A program made the translations under genes and the position numbers. The notes under the pieces are model-generated. The model was not told where the DNA came from and did not search any database. It saw nothing but the letters and a program-made list of their open reading frames with translations. Below are positions 23,801 to 36,300 of a DNA stretch of 61,394 bases, one piece after another (position 1 is the stretch's first letter; every line of letters starts with the position of its first letter). Source of the DNA: Pigoraptor vietnamica (taxonomy: Eukaryota; Opisthokonta; Filasterea); assembly GCA_943704525.1 (NCBI GenBank), contig CALSCQ010002417.1:1-61394 (forward strand), read 5' to 3'.

Positions 23801-25895
23801 TTCGCGTCGCGCCGTCTCCTCCCAATCCCACTGCAAATGGCAGTGGAGTGAGTATTCCAACGTACGCCACGCATAAAATGTGGGCAAACCTGATAACCAT
23901 AGCACAGACAACGCAGAGACGGTTGCGCACCTTCAGCAGGGTCATTTCGAGCTGGAGCTCGGCGTTGCCGACAGCTCGCATGGTACCGTTCGTGCGCAGC
24001 GGGTGCCAGTCCCTCACCGTGCGCCCGTGTTCGAGGTCCTTCACCTTCATCATGATGCTACCAATGTACATGTCTGGACAAAAGCAAGCGCGACCAGGTA
24101 AGCTGAGACACGATGGACACCGTCCTCAACTATGCCCACCACCACGCACGGAATACAAACCATTTTTGAACGGATCCCAATCGTACGCGTCCACCGTCAC
24201 AAGGATGCTGCCGTCCGCCTCTCGCTTGACGGGACTGCACGCAAAAACAAACGTCAGGCTCACATGAGACGAGATTTTCTGCAACTTGAGAGCGCATGCA
24301 CGACTCGATTATGCACGTGCACGGACACACATAACTACAGGCCGCTCAACTTACAGGACGAATGTCTCGTTCCACACGGGCGACTCGGTCGTTCGGTCCG
24401 TCTTCCGCGTGCGAGCTTGCTGATCACCCACAACGACAACGCAGAAAGGCCGGCTCATATCTGCAACGCCCAAACAACGTACGCTCGAAATAAGTCTCAG
24501 ACACACACATCGGCACGCATACATGCGCACAACACCAGCCGCCAACACGAACAAAGCAGGAAACACCACATATCGCGGGGTACGCACCGTGCTCATCCAT
24601 GGGCGGGAATCCCTGCGCGTCTGCGACTGTAATCCGCAGGCGGTCGGCCGTGTCCGTCTGTGGGGACCCGCGCAGTGCAGCCAGCATCCACTGGTTGACG
24701 TTGTCCGGGTCGCACATCATCTCCATCACCGGCGCAAGCACCTGGCACGCAATGATCTCTCTCAAGAGGAGGCGCACCGTCCCGCTCGCGCACTCGCTCG
24801 GGGGGAGGAGGTTGGCCAGCACGAGATCCGCAAGCTCGCGCAAGTACGTGATCTCGTTCGCGGAGCCCGTCGCTGCAAAGTGGAGGTAGCTCTGTCCCGT
24901 CGTCGCAAAGTACTCCTCCACGCCGCCATCAAACTCCTCCGCTATTCGGTACTCGCGCAAATGGACGATAAGGGCGTGCATGAGGCGGTACGTGCTGATC
25001 GTGGCGAGATCCGTCTCGTTCGCGCGCGTCGAAAAGTTCATCGCAATGTTGTCGAGCAGCTGCCGCACGTGCGTGAGGAACGGCTGGTCGCCGCTGATGG
25101 GCGCGTACCAGGGGTACACAAAGTCGCGCACCATAAAGTCAAAAAAAGTGCCCAGCGCCCCGTCGATGCGCGTCGAGATGGCAAGCGGCGTGTGCGCAAA
25201 CGCGCGAAATTCAAATGTCTGTTGAAAAGTGGACACGTAAGGAACGAAGCAGACGAAGGAAGAATATAAAAGAAATAGCAGAACAAACGCGTCACGCAGT
25301 CGACACCCCGAGCGAGACGCAGCCGCGCTCACCTTCCCCTCCTCTTTGCTCTCTCGCAATCGGTTCAAACTCCGCGGCACAAACTCCGAATGGTCTTCGA
25401 CGAGGAGACGCGCCAGCTGTGGCTTATCCTGCGCGCGATCGCGATGAAGCCACCATGAGCACATTGATTCGAGTCGATCCACCCACCATCCACCTGTGCC
25501 GTCAGTGCCAAAACGCAAGCGCCACGACCCACACAAACCTTTGCGTTCGCAGGGGTCGCGAGGAAGTACCCGAGTCCGACCGCCGCGACGAGGAGGACGA
25601 GCACAAGCAGCATCATCAACAGCTGCACAATCGAGAACGTCGCAAACGCAAGGACGACGCAGCCGCCAAGCCACGGCGCGTACGGCCGCATCGCATTCGC
25701 AGTGTCCCGCACAATGTCCTCGGAGAGCGCCAGCCCGCGCGACTTCGGTTTCGCCCTCACAGCGCCCGCTTCGTACGGCACCACCGCCGACGTCGTGTCG
25801 GAAGCCGCATCTGCCGCGGGCGTCTCCGCGCGCGGCGGCACGGGCGACGCCGGCGCGGACGCGAACGAGGGCGTGGACGGCGGCGAGTCGGCCAT
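20834..25895 (-). CDS. Sorting nexin of the SNX13/14/25-Mdm1 type with an internal C2 domain
   Basis: A large membrane-anchored sorting nexin, likely acting at ER-endosome/vacuole or ER-lipid-droplet contacts. Exons are 25895-25539, 25428-25333, 25218-24588, 24460-24355, 24234-24161, 24073-23931 and 23830-20834, giving 1467 residues with every join in phase. A hydrophobic hairpin or TM lies at about 78-112. The PXA domain is about 152-340 (FRAFAHTPLAISTRIDGALG; YPWYAPISGDQPFLTHVRQL). A C2 domain is at about 343-470: RLRITVADAQGFPPMDEHGD, then FCVVVVGDQQARTRKT, SPVWNETFVL, ILVTVDAYDWDP and MYIGSIMMKVKDL. The RGS domain is about 672-800 (DDALHNNDAFMYFMDYMERR). The PX domain is about 1080-1190 (RTLYIIEVESSG; MRTYAEFQELHTRLRGRF). 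The nexin C-terminal domain is about 1266-1400 (LDTVLAVVDEVFDLNDRNHW). PXA-RGS-PX-NexinC is the classical order; the C2 domain between PXA and RGS is unusual. Confidence 0.93.
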
Positions 25896-26682
25896 ATTTT
25901 AAATTAAGGAACAAGGGAGATGTGGGACCGGCGACCCTTTCGACCCCGCCAGAGAGCGTTAGTGGCTCTCCGGAGGGGATGGATGCGAGACGCGCGAAAC
26001 CGGCGAACGAAAGCGCAACGTGCGCGCACTCCGGTTCGTGCGCACGGACAGAGGGGACGAGATGCCGCAAACAGGCTCACATGACCATTTCTGCTGAGCC
26101 TGCGGACGGCGAAGATGATGTCCTCCGGTAACCGAGAAGAACGCTCAACAATCAGCAATGTCCCAGCTAAAGAACACGAGCAACAGGCCTCGAGACATGC
26201 GCCTGCGTCCGTCGTGTGCTATCGCTTCGTGCATCCCTTTTTTTTGCCGCAGTCCGCAGTGGGGCGTCGTCGTCTGTGGTCTCTCCACTCTCTCGCCGAG
26301 CAGGCTTTTTCCGGGTGTCCACTTCGTTACCCGTGACTCTTAAATTGAAGGTTGCCAGAAAATTGCGTAAGAATGGTACCTATTTTCAATCTAATTGTGA
26401 TGACGTGCCCCAAAGGTTGGGCAGCCGGATTTTGAAAAAACTGAACACGGGGGTCTCTCTTCAGCGCGAACTGTGCGTTGAGCTAGGGCATGAGCGACCG
26501 CAGTCGTGTGGAGAAGACCATTGCATTGGGAGCATAAGTGTAGGCTCATATATAGGTTTGGTATGGACACACAGTGAGCCACGATGAGTGAATAGCATGA
26601 AGAAAGTACACGCCAGTACTCCTCCCCTCTAACGACTCGCTTGACAGTGGCTCATGTCGCCGATGCACTATCATACACTCCT
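25896..26682. other. Intergenic region between sorting nexin and ammonium transporter
   Basis: 787 bases downstream of the transporter and upstream of the sorting nexin, both on the minus strand. A TTTTCAATCTAAT element at 26383-26395 differs by one base from the motif at 4460 and 14982, and a TATATAGG sequence lies near 26550. No gene is seen. Confidence 0.5.
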
Positions 26683-28858
26683 TTATCCAATCACGTCCGT
26701 CTTGTTGTTGGCTGGCTCGCAGATGGCGTGCAATTGGGGCGTCGTGGGTGGCACCTGGAGGCTCCTGCACACGCACACTTGGACGCACTTCGATTCGCCG
26801 TTGCGCACGACGATTGCGACGAGCTCTTCCAGCGCGTCAATGTGCGGATACGCCGACTCGCCGTGCTTGCTAATGTCGATACCTGTAATGGCGAGGCGTG
26901 CGTCAGTTGAATGCGACGCAATGACGATATGGTTGATGCAGAGTTGGAAGGCACGGTGTGCGCGCTGAGATCTGCGACTCACCCTGGGCCTCTTCCTCCT
27001 CGCTCACGCGCATGGCGCCCGCGAGTCGCAGTGAGAGGAACAGGAGGGACGTGACGGCCATCGTCCACGCGAGAACGGCGATGAGGCCGAGCACGTTGGT
27101 GCCGAACTGTTCGAATGCGTCGCCGTCCCACGCGTACAACACGCCGGACTCGCTCGCAAACAGCGGCGCCGCGAGCGTTCCCCAGAGCCCGGCACCGAGA
27201 TGCACGGGCACTGCGTCGCACGGGTCGTCGATCTTGAGACGGAAGAGGAGTGCGCGCCAGCCAAAGTAGACGACGCCAGAGACGCAGCCGACGACGAAGG
27301 CAGCCCACGGCTGGTAAACGTTCGCGCCCGCGCACACCGACACGGCACCCGCGAGCATGCCGTTGATCACGCCGAACACGCTCCACTTGCCGCGCGTCTC
27401 GGAGGATATGAACCGGCCGTAGAGAAGGGCGGTGCTCGACCCACCGGCGGCAGCGAGCGCGGTGTTGACGATGGCGCGGCCGACTGTTTCTGCGTGCCCG
27501 GGGCCAGCGATGGCAAGCTCCGAACCGCCGTTGAACGCGAAGAAACCGCACCAGAGGACGAGTGCGCCAACGGAAGAGAGGAGGAGCGAGTGACCGGGCA
27601 TCGAGTTGACCTTGCCGTCAGAGTCGAAGCGGCCGATTCGGGGACCTGTGGCAAGCGCAGGGAGGGTAAGTTGTCGGTTTGTGTGCGCATTTGCGTTGTG
27701 TGTCTGTGCATGTTTGTTTGTTTGTGTTTGTGCGTGGCATGTAACAACGCATGGTCTGCGACGGGCACTTACCGAGAAAGATGGCCGCGCAGAGTCCCGC
27801 AGAACCTCCGATGACTGCGGCAAGAGTAGGGGATGAGAGGTCGTGAGAACTGGTCGCCCACACATTTTTTCGCCCCCACACACCCACCGTGCACAACGCA
27901 GCTGCCGGCAAAGTCCATCATGGGCGTGTCGCGGTGCTCCGACGAGAGCCATCCCTTCCCCCACACCCAGTGCACGGCCACGGGATACACTGCGACGAAA
28001 GGCACCAGTAATTTGCGTAAGCGCATGCCGTTTTGTCGGTTTGCGCGCATGCCGTTGACGTCGAGCATGCGATGAACTCACCAATTCCCGTGATGACGAC
28101 CGAGTACCCCACATAGGCGATGAAGTGACACCGCTCGGCCACGGAGCCGCTCACAATTGTCGATGCCGTCGCGGCAAATACGAACTCGAAGAAGAAGATC
28201 GCGTAATCCGACGCAGGCGCACCGATGAGGAAAAAGTATCTGCGATGGCGAGCGATTCAAGGCGGGTGAGCACGTGACAACACCGCACGCACACCCACAC
28301 CACACACATGCACGCTACTACTGTGTTTGACGATGGGACGTGTTCTATACTCACTTGTGGCCGATGAAGGGGTTGTTGCCGCCAAAGGAAAAGGCATAGC
28401 CGATGGCCCAATACGCCACAGCACCAATGACAGCGTCTGCGTGGGAGGCACGTGAGCATGCTGTTTACGTACGCAGCGTAATGTACGTCCTCGCCGACAG
28501 GGACATGCGGAGAATGCGTCGCCGTAATTGTGCACTCACCAAGTAAGTTCTTGGCGCATATGTTGACTACGGACTTGACGCGGACACACCCCGCTTCGAG
28601 GAATGTGAATCCGACTTGCATGCCTGCGTAGACGACAATCGTAAGCGACTCTTCCTGTGAACGCCATCTTCTTACTGTACGCAGGTGCATGGGCGAGGCG
28701 AGATACTCACTGAAGACAAATATGGCGCACACAAGCAGGAAGAATGTGTTGATGTCGGCGTCGGAGAACGCCGTTGCGTCTGCGGTGACCAAGAGGGAGG
28801 CATTTCGCGATATTTCCTCGATAAGGGCGAGCTGCGCGCTGGTGAAGTTGCTGGTCAT
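26683..28858 (-). CDS. Ammonium transporter (AMT/Mep family)
   Basis: A polytopic plasma-membrane channel or transporter for ammonium/ammonia. There are eight exons: 28858-28711, 28623-28540, 28436-28355, 28239-28082, 27989-27888, 27814-27773, 27645-26983 and 26882-26683, giving 492 residues with about 11 membrane segments. Family blocks are [91 protein letters not shown] and [20 protein letters not shown]. Both pore histidines are kept: VVH in the [10 protein letters not shown] block and VPVH in [14 protein letters not shown]. The C-terminal cytoplasmic tail has the conserved [14 protein letters not shown], which couples subunits of the trimer and is regulated by phosphorylation in plant AMTs. 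The extracellular N-terminus carries sequons (NFTS, NASL). Five of its seven donors are GTGAGT, unlike most neighbours. Confidence 0.96.
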
Positions 28859-30334
28859 GGTGGCTGGGAACCGGTCCCTTCGTTACTGGCGCAGTTCTCT
28901 TCCGAAATCCCCGACTGGCTGTGACTGTCGGACTGTCGTTTAGCACTTTCCCCGCCCGCGCCAAGATCTTTGCTTGTGCAGTTGACTTTCGACCGGACGC
29001 GCCTGCAAATCGAAGAAATTCTTCCCGTGGCAACAGCGCCTGGCTCTCCTCTTGTCCAAAGCGGCAAACGTGCGAACGGAAGGGTGCGATTTGGAAGGGC
29101 GCGCGCAAAATAGGGTCCAAGAGGGTGCCTGGGAGCGCGGCAACTCATGGCGGATGACTCCCCCTGCTTCCAATCACGTTAGACCGCTTGCGTCTTTCAG
29201 TATGACAAATCCAATACACAATTTGGAGCCCTCAAATATGACTTTTTAGATGAGGAGATCTGGTACATCGGGATTTGAAATTTGTCCGCTAGAATAGTAG
29301 GGTAACTTCGTGCGTTTTGATTGGTTGCCGCGTCGTCAGTTGCACGTCAACGCCTTCCGTCGGTTGCGGAGTCAGCTTTTTTTGGGAAGAGGCGGTGGTG
29401 CCGGCGCACGCCGGAGTGTGCGACATGCCGCGATCCCACGCATTCGCACATGCAACCGCACGCAGAGTCACACACACATGCAGGCCACATGGACCGGCAC
29501 CAGCACATGCATACATCGACACACATGCTGCCACTGGGCGCGCACATAGATCATGTACGCCCCCGCCGTCTTGTGCTCGCTCATTAGACTCTTAGCCGTT
29601 GCGAATTGTTTGCGAGTTCAAGTTCCTGGCCTCTGCACCGTAAACTCGGTAGCGCTGGTTCACTGCCGAAGCAAATGCACTCAACACATCGCCGTCGATC
29701 AGCAGTGTCAGGCAACACCGACCGTAGCTGAAAAGCGCACTCCGCGCGTGGCCGTTTCTCGACACGGTTGCGCATGCCTTTCAGCTCTCCACTGCTCAGG
29801 GCACACTCGAATTTCCGTTCACTCCTTTCCTGGGTTCGCAACCTTTTTTCCACTTCGCTCACGTTTTTCATATGCACTGTGTATGTGGTAGGCACAATAC
29901 CTCGCTGCGAATTGGCATCGGCATGCCTTGGCGCCGCACTCCTCTACCAAACAAACGTTGCCACTTAATTCCGCTGACGGCGGGCCGGGCAGGCAATAAG
30001 AGAGTCACTTTGTTAATTGAAAAGCGGCGCGCCAATGCTGACCCCTGGCAATTGTGTACTGCGCATCCACGAAATGAAAAGCGACTTGCTGTTGGTGGGA
30101 TTGTGCCATCAGTCCAAACTGTGCCGGCTATTTGAGAACTTCTCCTCCAAAGTCTCTCCTTTGAGTTCAGAAAATGTATTTTCGCTCACGCGCACGCACA
30201 AACGCAAACGCCACACCAAACGCACGCTATTTTTTCTTGACAGCTGCAAACGCACACGCGCGCACGCGCACACGGAAATACACACAAGCACACACACACA
30301 AACACTTATTAGCGGGGGTTTCACGGCCGGCCGC
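28859..30334. other. 1.5-kb intergenic region between ammonium transporter and HYDIN
   Basis: Mixed composition. An AT-rich patch lies near 29190-29310, with an inverted CCAAT box (GATTGGTTG, about 29318), and a short CA-rich stretch is at 30255-30305 close to the HYDIN stop. Several overlapping short open frames occur, but none has a recognisable domain or convincing splice pattern. No tRNA was found. Confidence 0.55.
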
Positions 30335-33300
30335 CTAGTTCAGCGAGCCGACGCCCCGCAGGTAGTAAGTCCAAGACACGCCCGCCATGTCCGCACCGCC
30401 CTGGGCGCTCGTGACGACGAGTTTGCCCATCCGGGGCACCTTCGGCGTGTTGGTCTTGTACGTGATCTGCACGTTGAACGTCTTCTTGGCGCCAATCGTC
30501 TCGGTCGACTTGACGCTAAACGCCGGGTTGTCGACGGAGAACGAGAAGGCGTGCGAGCTCGCAAAGACGTTCTTGAAGGGGATCGAGGCCGTCGTGCCCG
30601 CCTTGATCGTAAACGGACCCTGGGGCTTCGACGGCACGCAGTGGCCAAACAGAGGGCATGTGTACTCGCCACCGATGGGCGACGACACGTAGAGCGTCGT
30701 GCGCGTGTCGCCGAGCTTCGAGGGCTCGTACGTCACGTCCACGCAAATCTCGACACCGCCGGAGCCCGTGTTGGCAGGAGCGGCGACGGTGCGGTCCACC
30801 GTGAAGTCGGGGCTATCGATGCGGCACGTGTACTCCGTCTTGGTCTTGGCGTAGCTGAGGAAGCGGAACGTCTGCACCTGGCTGCCGCCCAGGCCGACCT
30901 TGAACTGCATGCTGCGCTCGGGGCCGGCGGGCGTCGCGACGAGGCGGAGGTCGTACTGGTACACGCCGAGCTCGGCGCAGTTGAGGAGGAGCTTGCACGT
31001 CTGGTCGCCGACGCGAAGCGGGAGGTACTCGATCGCAATGTGGCCCTCGGCCGAAGGAGGGAGGACGACGTTGTGGGGGACGATGACGTCGGGAGACGAG
31101 CAGCTGCATGTGAGCTGGACGGGGCTCGACAGCGGGTTCTCGAGCGTCAGCGTGCGCGTGATGGGCTGTCGGACGGGTGTCGTCAGATCGACCATCGAGA
31201 TGACGCCGGGCGGGGTCGCCTTGAACGTCACAATGTAGTAGAGGTACTCCTGCGTGTGCTCGTTCTTGAAGACGACGCGCGCGTTCGTCACGCCCTCCTT
31301 GTACGCGTAAAAGTTGAGCTTGTAGTCGCGCCGCATCTGCCCGGGCACGTCGATGTAGTCCACGCCCTTGAGCGCCGTCGAATTGTCGGGCTTGGCAACC
31401 TCGATCGACACGCGGAAGCGCTGCGGGCGCTTGAGCCAGTTCGTGACCGGGAGGAGCTCCGTGTAGGGCGTCTTGCACGGCACCTCGCGGTTGATCGTCC
31501 CGCTCGGCTTGGGCGCGTCCGCCGTTCCGCTCAGCGTGTACAGCAGGCCAGAGCCGTCGGGGAGAGGGAAGAAGATCGACCCCTGGTGACGCGACTCGTT
31601 CGTCATCGTCAGCGGCTGGTACGTGATCTCGTACGGCTTGGACATGCCCGGGTCGATCGAGATGGCCTCGGGTCCCGTCCAGAACTCGCTGTCGATGATG
31701 GGCTGCAGGTACCACCGCTGCGCCGTCTTGTTCGTGATCGCGATCGTCTTCGTCTCGCGCTGTCGCACCGACGTGTTGAAGCGGATCACCTCGGACTGCG
31801 GCGGCTGCGCCACGCACATGCCCGTGAGGGTCAGCGACAACGGCGTCGAGCCCTCAATCTCGCACGGGATGTCCTCGTAGCGAATGTCGTTGTTCAGCTC
31901 CTCGGGGTGGAAGACGACCTCGAACGCCACCTCCATGCCGGGAGAGATGTAGCCTTCGAGCGGCGAGATCGAAAAGTCGGGCGCGAACCGCTTCGCCTCC
32001 CACTTGAAGCGAGCGCCGACGTCGCCCACGTTCTGGATGACCACGCGGCGCGTCGACCGGCTCTTCTGCACGACGGCGCCAAACGGCACGTTGTCGTTGT
32101 CCAGCTTGATGTCGATGCCCTGGCACGCGCCGGTGACGGCGAACAGAGGGCACGACTGGCCCATCGCCTCGGCGTGGATCTCCTCCGCAAACGGCGGGAG
32201 GCGCACGTCGGGGTTGAACGACAGCTCCACGCTGCACGTCGCCTTGGGCTTGAGCGTGTACTCAAGCGGCGACGAGAACAGCACGCAGTTGCGGCGGAGG
32301 GACGTGAACGCCGCCTGCGGCCCGAGCGAGAACGTGACGGGGACGGCGCTGCGGTTGATGAGCTTGACCGATCGCGTCGCCGTGTGTCCGACGCGCAGCG
32401 CACCAAAGGCGACGACCTTGTTCGACGGGTTGACAGGCTCGAGCTTGAACTCGGTCCCGGATCCCTTCACCTCGACGGCGAACCGCGAGAGGCCGTTCAC
32501 CTCGAACTGGATCGTCTCCTGGTACTGGATGGCCTCGCGCGGGATGAATGTGATGGGTATGTCGCACGACTCCCCCGCGGCAAGCATCGTGGGCTGCGCG
32601 TGCACCTCGAGGTGCGGCTTGGACGCAAACAGGCAGTCGACGCTCATCTCGCGCGTGTCCCTGTTGACAATCTGCAGCGTCTTCGTGAGCGTCGGCATCC
32701 CCGGTTTGTACAGGAAGCACGGCCCAAAGTCGTGGCTCGTGAACGAGAAGCCGAGGTGCGGCATGCACCCGTTGCCCGTGATGAGGACGGGGTACGCCGG
32801 ACCGTTCGCAATCTTCAACACCGCCTCCACGCGCGCAGTCGTCGACCGCCCGTGCGGGTGGAACGTGACCTCGCACACGGCGCGGTCGCCCTTGAGCACC
32901 GTCCCACTGTCGGGAGAGATCGATATCGGCGGCGGTCCGGAGCGGCCGTGCGTGTCGAGGCGCCACACAAAGTCAAAGTTGTACTTCCCGGCGTTCGCGA
33001 TCGACACCTGCCGCACGCTGCGCTCGTTGATCTGCACCTCGCCAAAGTCCAGCGCGCACTGCGACCCGGCGACAAATTCCGCAAGGCGGCCGTCCCCGAG
33101 CTCCGAGTGCACGTCGACGTGGATCGCGTACCCCTCCCCCTTGACGTTGAGCGTCACCGGCGTCGGCTTCTTCTTGATGTTGCAAACGACGTTGTAGTTG
33201 AGCTCCTTCTCCTGCTTCGGCGCAAACCGCACCTCGATCGCGACCTTGCCCTCCGGCGGGATCGTCCCGGAGAGGGGCGACACGCTGAGGAGGGCGCTCG

Positions 33301-36300
33301 CGTTGTCGCCGCGGATGCTCGCCTCGTTGAATGCGAACGAGAAGGGCGACGTCTCGTTGTTGATGAGGTACACAATTTCCTTCGACTCGTGGTTGAGCAG
33401 CTGCGCGCGGAAGTTGACGTTCGAGCGGTCGAGGTATACCTTGGGCTCGTCCGCGTGGCCGACGAGTAGGAAGGGTATCTGGATGCTGTGTTCCGCGATG
33501 CGGAACCGCCAGAACGACTCGACGAGGTCCAGCGACTCCGGCGTGTACTCGAACACGACCTCCGTCTTCTTGCCGGAGAGCACGGTGCCCTTGGGCGTCA
33601 TGCACTTGAACACCTGCGCCTGGCCCGGCGTCGGCGCGTCCTCGCACTCCCACACAAACTCGTACGACATGCTCGTCGGATTGACAATGTAGAAGCGCTT
33701 CGTGTTGCGCACCTTGACGCCGACGGACCCAAACTCAATCACGCGCGTCGTGGGGTCGAGCTGCGTGCCGGGCCCGCCGGGCACAGCGAGCTCGGGGTTC
33801 CGGCGACCCGCCGTGATGTAGTCCGACTCCTCCACTTCAAAGTGGCAGAAGGGGCGGAGACTGCGGCCTCGAAGGGCGATCCGCGGCGGCGAGAGCGCGG
33901 GATCGAGGTTGGTGATGTCGCAGTTCATCGTGCACTCGTAGTCGCGCACGTCGACCGGCGAGAAGCGGACGCTGAACACGGCCGTCTCTCCGGCCTCGAT
34001 GACGCCAGAGGGAGGGTGCACCGAGAACGGCGGGACCTCCGGAGGCGAGTCGTCGTCGGCGAGGTCGTCCGTGATGGCCCAGTTGTACTTGAGACTGACG
34101 ATACCCGTGTTCGTGACGGGGAACGAGAAGGCGCGCGTCTGGTACATGAGCGTGCTGCGGAACTGCACCGTCGTCGTGTCGCACTTGAAGCGCGCGTTGT
34201 CCGCAATCGCGCACGCACGAAGCGACAGCTCCGTGGCGGGAAGCTCCTCGATCACCTCGTGAGCGGGCTCGGGCTCGGGCTCCACGACCTTCTTCGGCAT
34301 GCTCTTGCCCCGCTCGTCGCGCACCGTCGCCCAGCGCACCGTCCGCGCAGAGTCGTCCCACTCGGGCGCGCTGTTCGGATCCGGATACGCAATCTTGACC
34401 ACGCGGCACGTGATCGGCACGTTGCGGAACTCCTGCGTCTGGTGCGCGAGGAACGACACGGTGACCTGCCGGGCCGACCTCGCCTTGACGTGGCCAATCA
34501 GCGGGTGGAACGAGAACTCGGCGTGAGGGCACGAAAACTCGAACCGGGCCGCCTCGGCGCTGTGGTTGGACAGCGTGAAGGACAGCGAGCGAGACTCGCC
34601 GACGGCGCAGTCGCCAAACGGCAGCAGGTCGCTCTCGTCCTCGTCCGGAAGGTTGTCGAACGCCACGTCGTCCGTGTACCCCTCGCCGGCGAGCTCGATG
34701 ACCGTGTCTTCGAAGGGGTTGTCCTGAACGCGCATGCGCAGCTCGCAACCAAAGCGGCCGGCCTCGGTGGGGTGGAAGTTCACGTTGAACGTCTGCGACT
34801 GCCCGTTGTGGATGAGCACGGGCATTCCCGCGCGCGGGCACGAGAAGGCGCGGGACGCAGACGCCGCCGACACCGAGTCCGGCGCGTTGATGTCGAGGTG
34901 AATCGTCGCCGGAATGATGCCGTCGTTGCGGAGAACGAGCGGGAGGCTCTGGTCGCGGCCCAGAAGCAGGCGGCGGAACTGGAGGAGCGGGTTCGCCACA
35001 CGCCCGGAGCGCGGGAGAGGCTTGACGATAGAGACGCGGGGCAGCGTGCCCTCGCCGCGCAGCTCAAACGCAAGAGTCTTGGTCTTCGTGTTCGATCCGT
35101 TCTCCACCGTCGCCTCAAAGATACCCGTGTACGACTGCATGGCCACCGGCGCAAAAACGACCGTCACGTAGCGGTGCTCGTGGCTGGGAATGCTCAGGCG
35201 CTTCGGCTCGACGTCAAACGCAAAGTCCGACGTCGTGGCCTTGGTGCGCGGGCGGCACGCAACGACGACGTCGCACGGGACCTTGTGCGGGTTGCTAATC
35301 TTGAACCGCACCTGCGCCTGCTGACCGGCGATGAATGCGCCAAAGAGGAAGACGCGGTCGTCCTCCGAGTAGACGTTGCGCTGCGCGTTGAAGAGGTCGA
35401 GGCGGCGCACGACAGAGTGCTCCTCGAACACCGCCGTCATGTCGGTCGTGTTGATGCCGGGGACGCACGACTCGGCGACGAGCTTGTACTCGATCCCGCT
35501 GGGGTTGTCGTCCGGCTGACGGTCCGACACGTCGATCCCGAGAAGCTCCTCGAAGCGGCCGGCCGTTTCCGCGTGGCACTCGACCGTGACGACCTGGGAC
35601 GAGCCCGGTCCGACGACGCCAGCGGCCGGCGATACGTTGAAGATGCCCATAGTGAGGCGGCCGGCCTCCTGCTTCGTGTCGACGCGACGAGGCGGCTTGA
35701 CCGCGGGCGGCGGCTTGGACAGCGACGTGCGAGAGCCCGTGCGCATGTTGCCGCGCTGGAGGGCATTGAGGGCACCGAGGCGCGGGCGCGGGTAGTCTCC
35801 GCCGTCGGACATGTTGAAGATGGCGTACTTGAATTCGAACTCGCCCTGGTTCTCGATGGTGAACGAGCGCGTCTTCTTCGTGTTGAATACCATCGCCCCA
35901 AAGTTGATGTCGCGGATGGGCTGGATGGCGTAGCGGCTAAACACCGTGCGCAGCGTGATCTTCACGGGGATTGTCGCGATCAGCTCGCCCGTCTGGGGCT
36001 CCATGACCAGACACTTGAGGGCCGGGCACTCGCGCATCTGCACCTCCCGCTGTGCACGGAAGGCCACGGTGATCGGGAACGGCTTGTCGTTCGCGAGCAC
36101 CTGCCCGCTCTCGGACGAAAGCATGAACATGTCCGCGACGTCCGGAATGTCCGTCTCCGCCTTGTCAAAGACAAACTTGAACCCAATCTCGTACTTGCCC
36201 TTGTTCTTGAGCGTGCACGTGTGCTTCGCCTCCTCGTACACCTTGATGACGCCAAAGTCGAGTCCGCCGTCGCAGTTCTTCGGGAAGTGAACGTCGATGG

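Noticed and set aside
29590-29640. tRNA-like GAGTTCAAGTTCC sequence
   Set aside because: Resembles a T-arm, but no acceptor stem, D-arm or anticodon arm can be fitted around it.
29310-29891. Several overlapping 80-112-codon plus-strand frames in the transporter/HYDIN spacer
   Set aside because: Three frames are open at once over the same bases. None has a domain, good splice context or biased composition.
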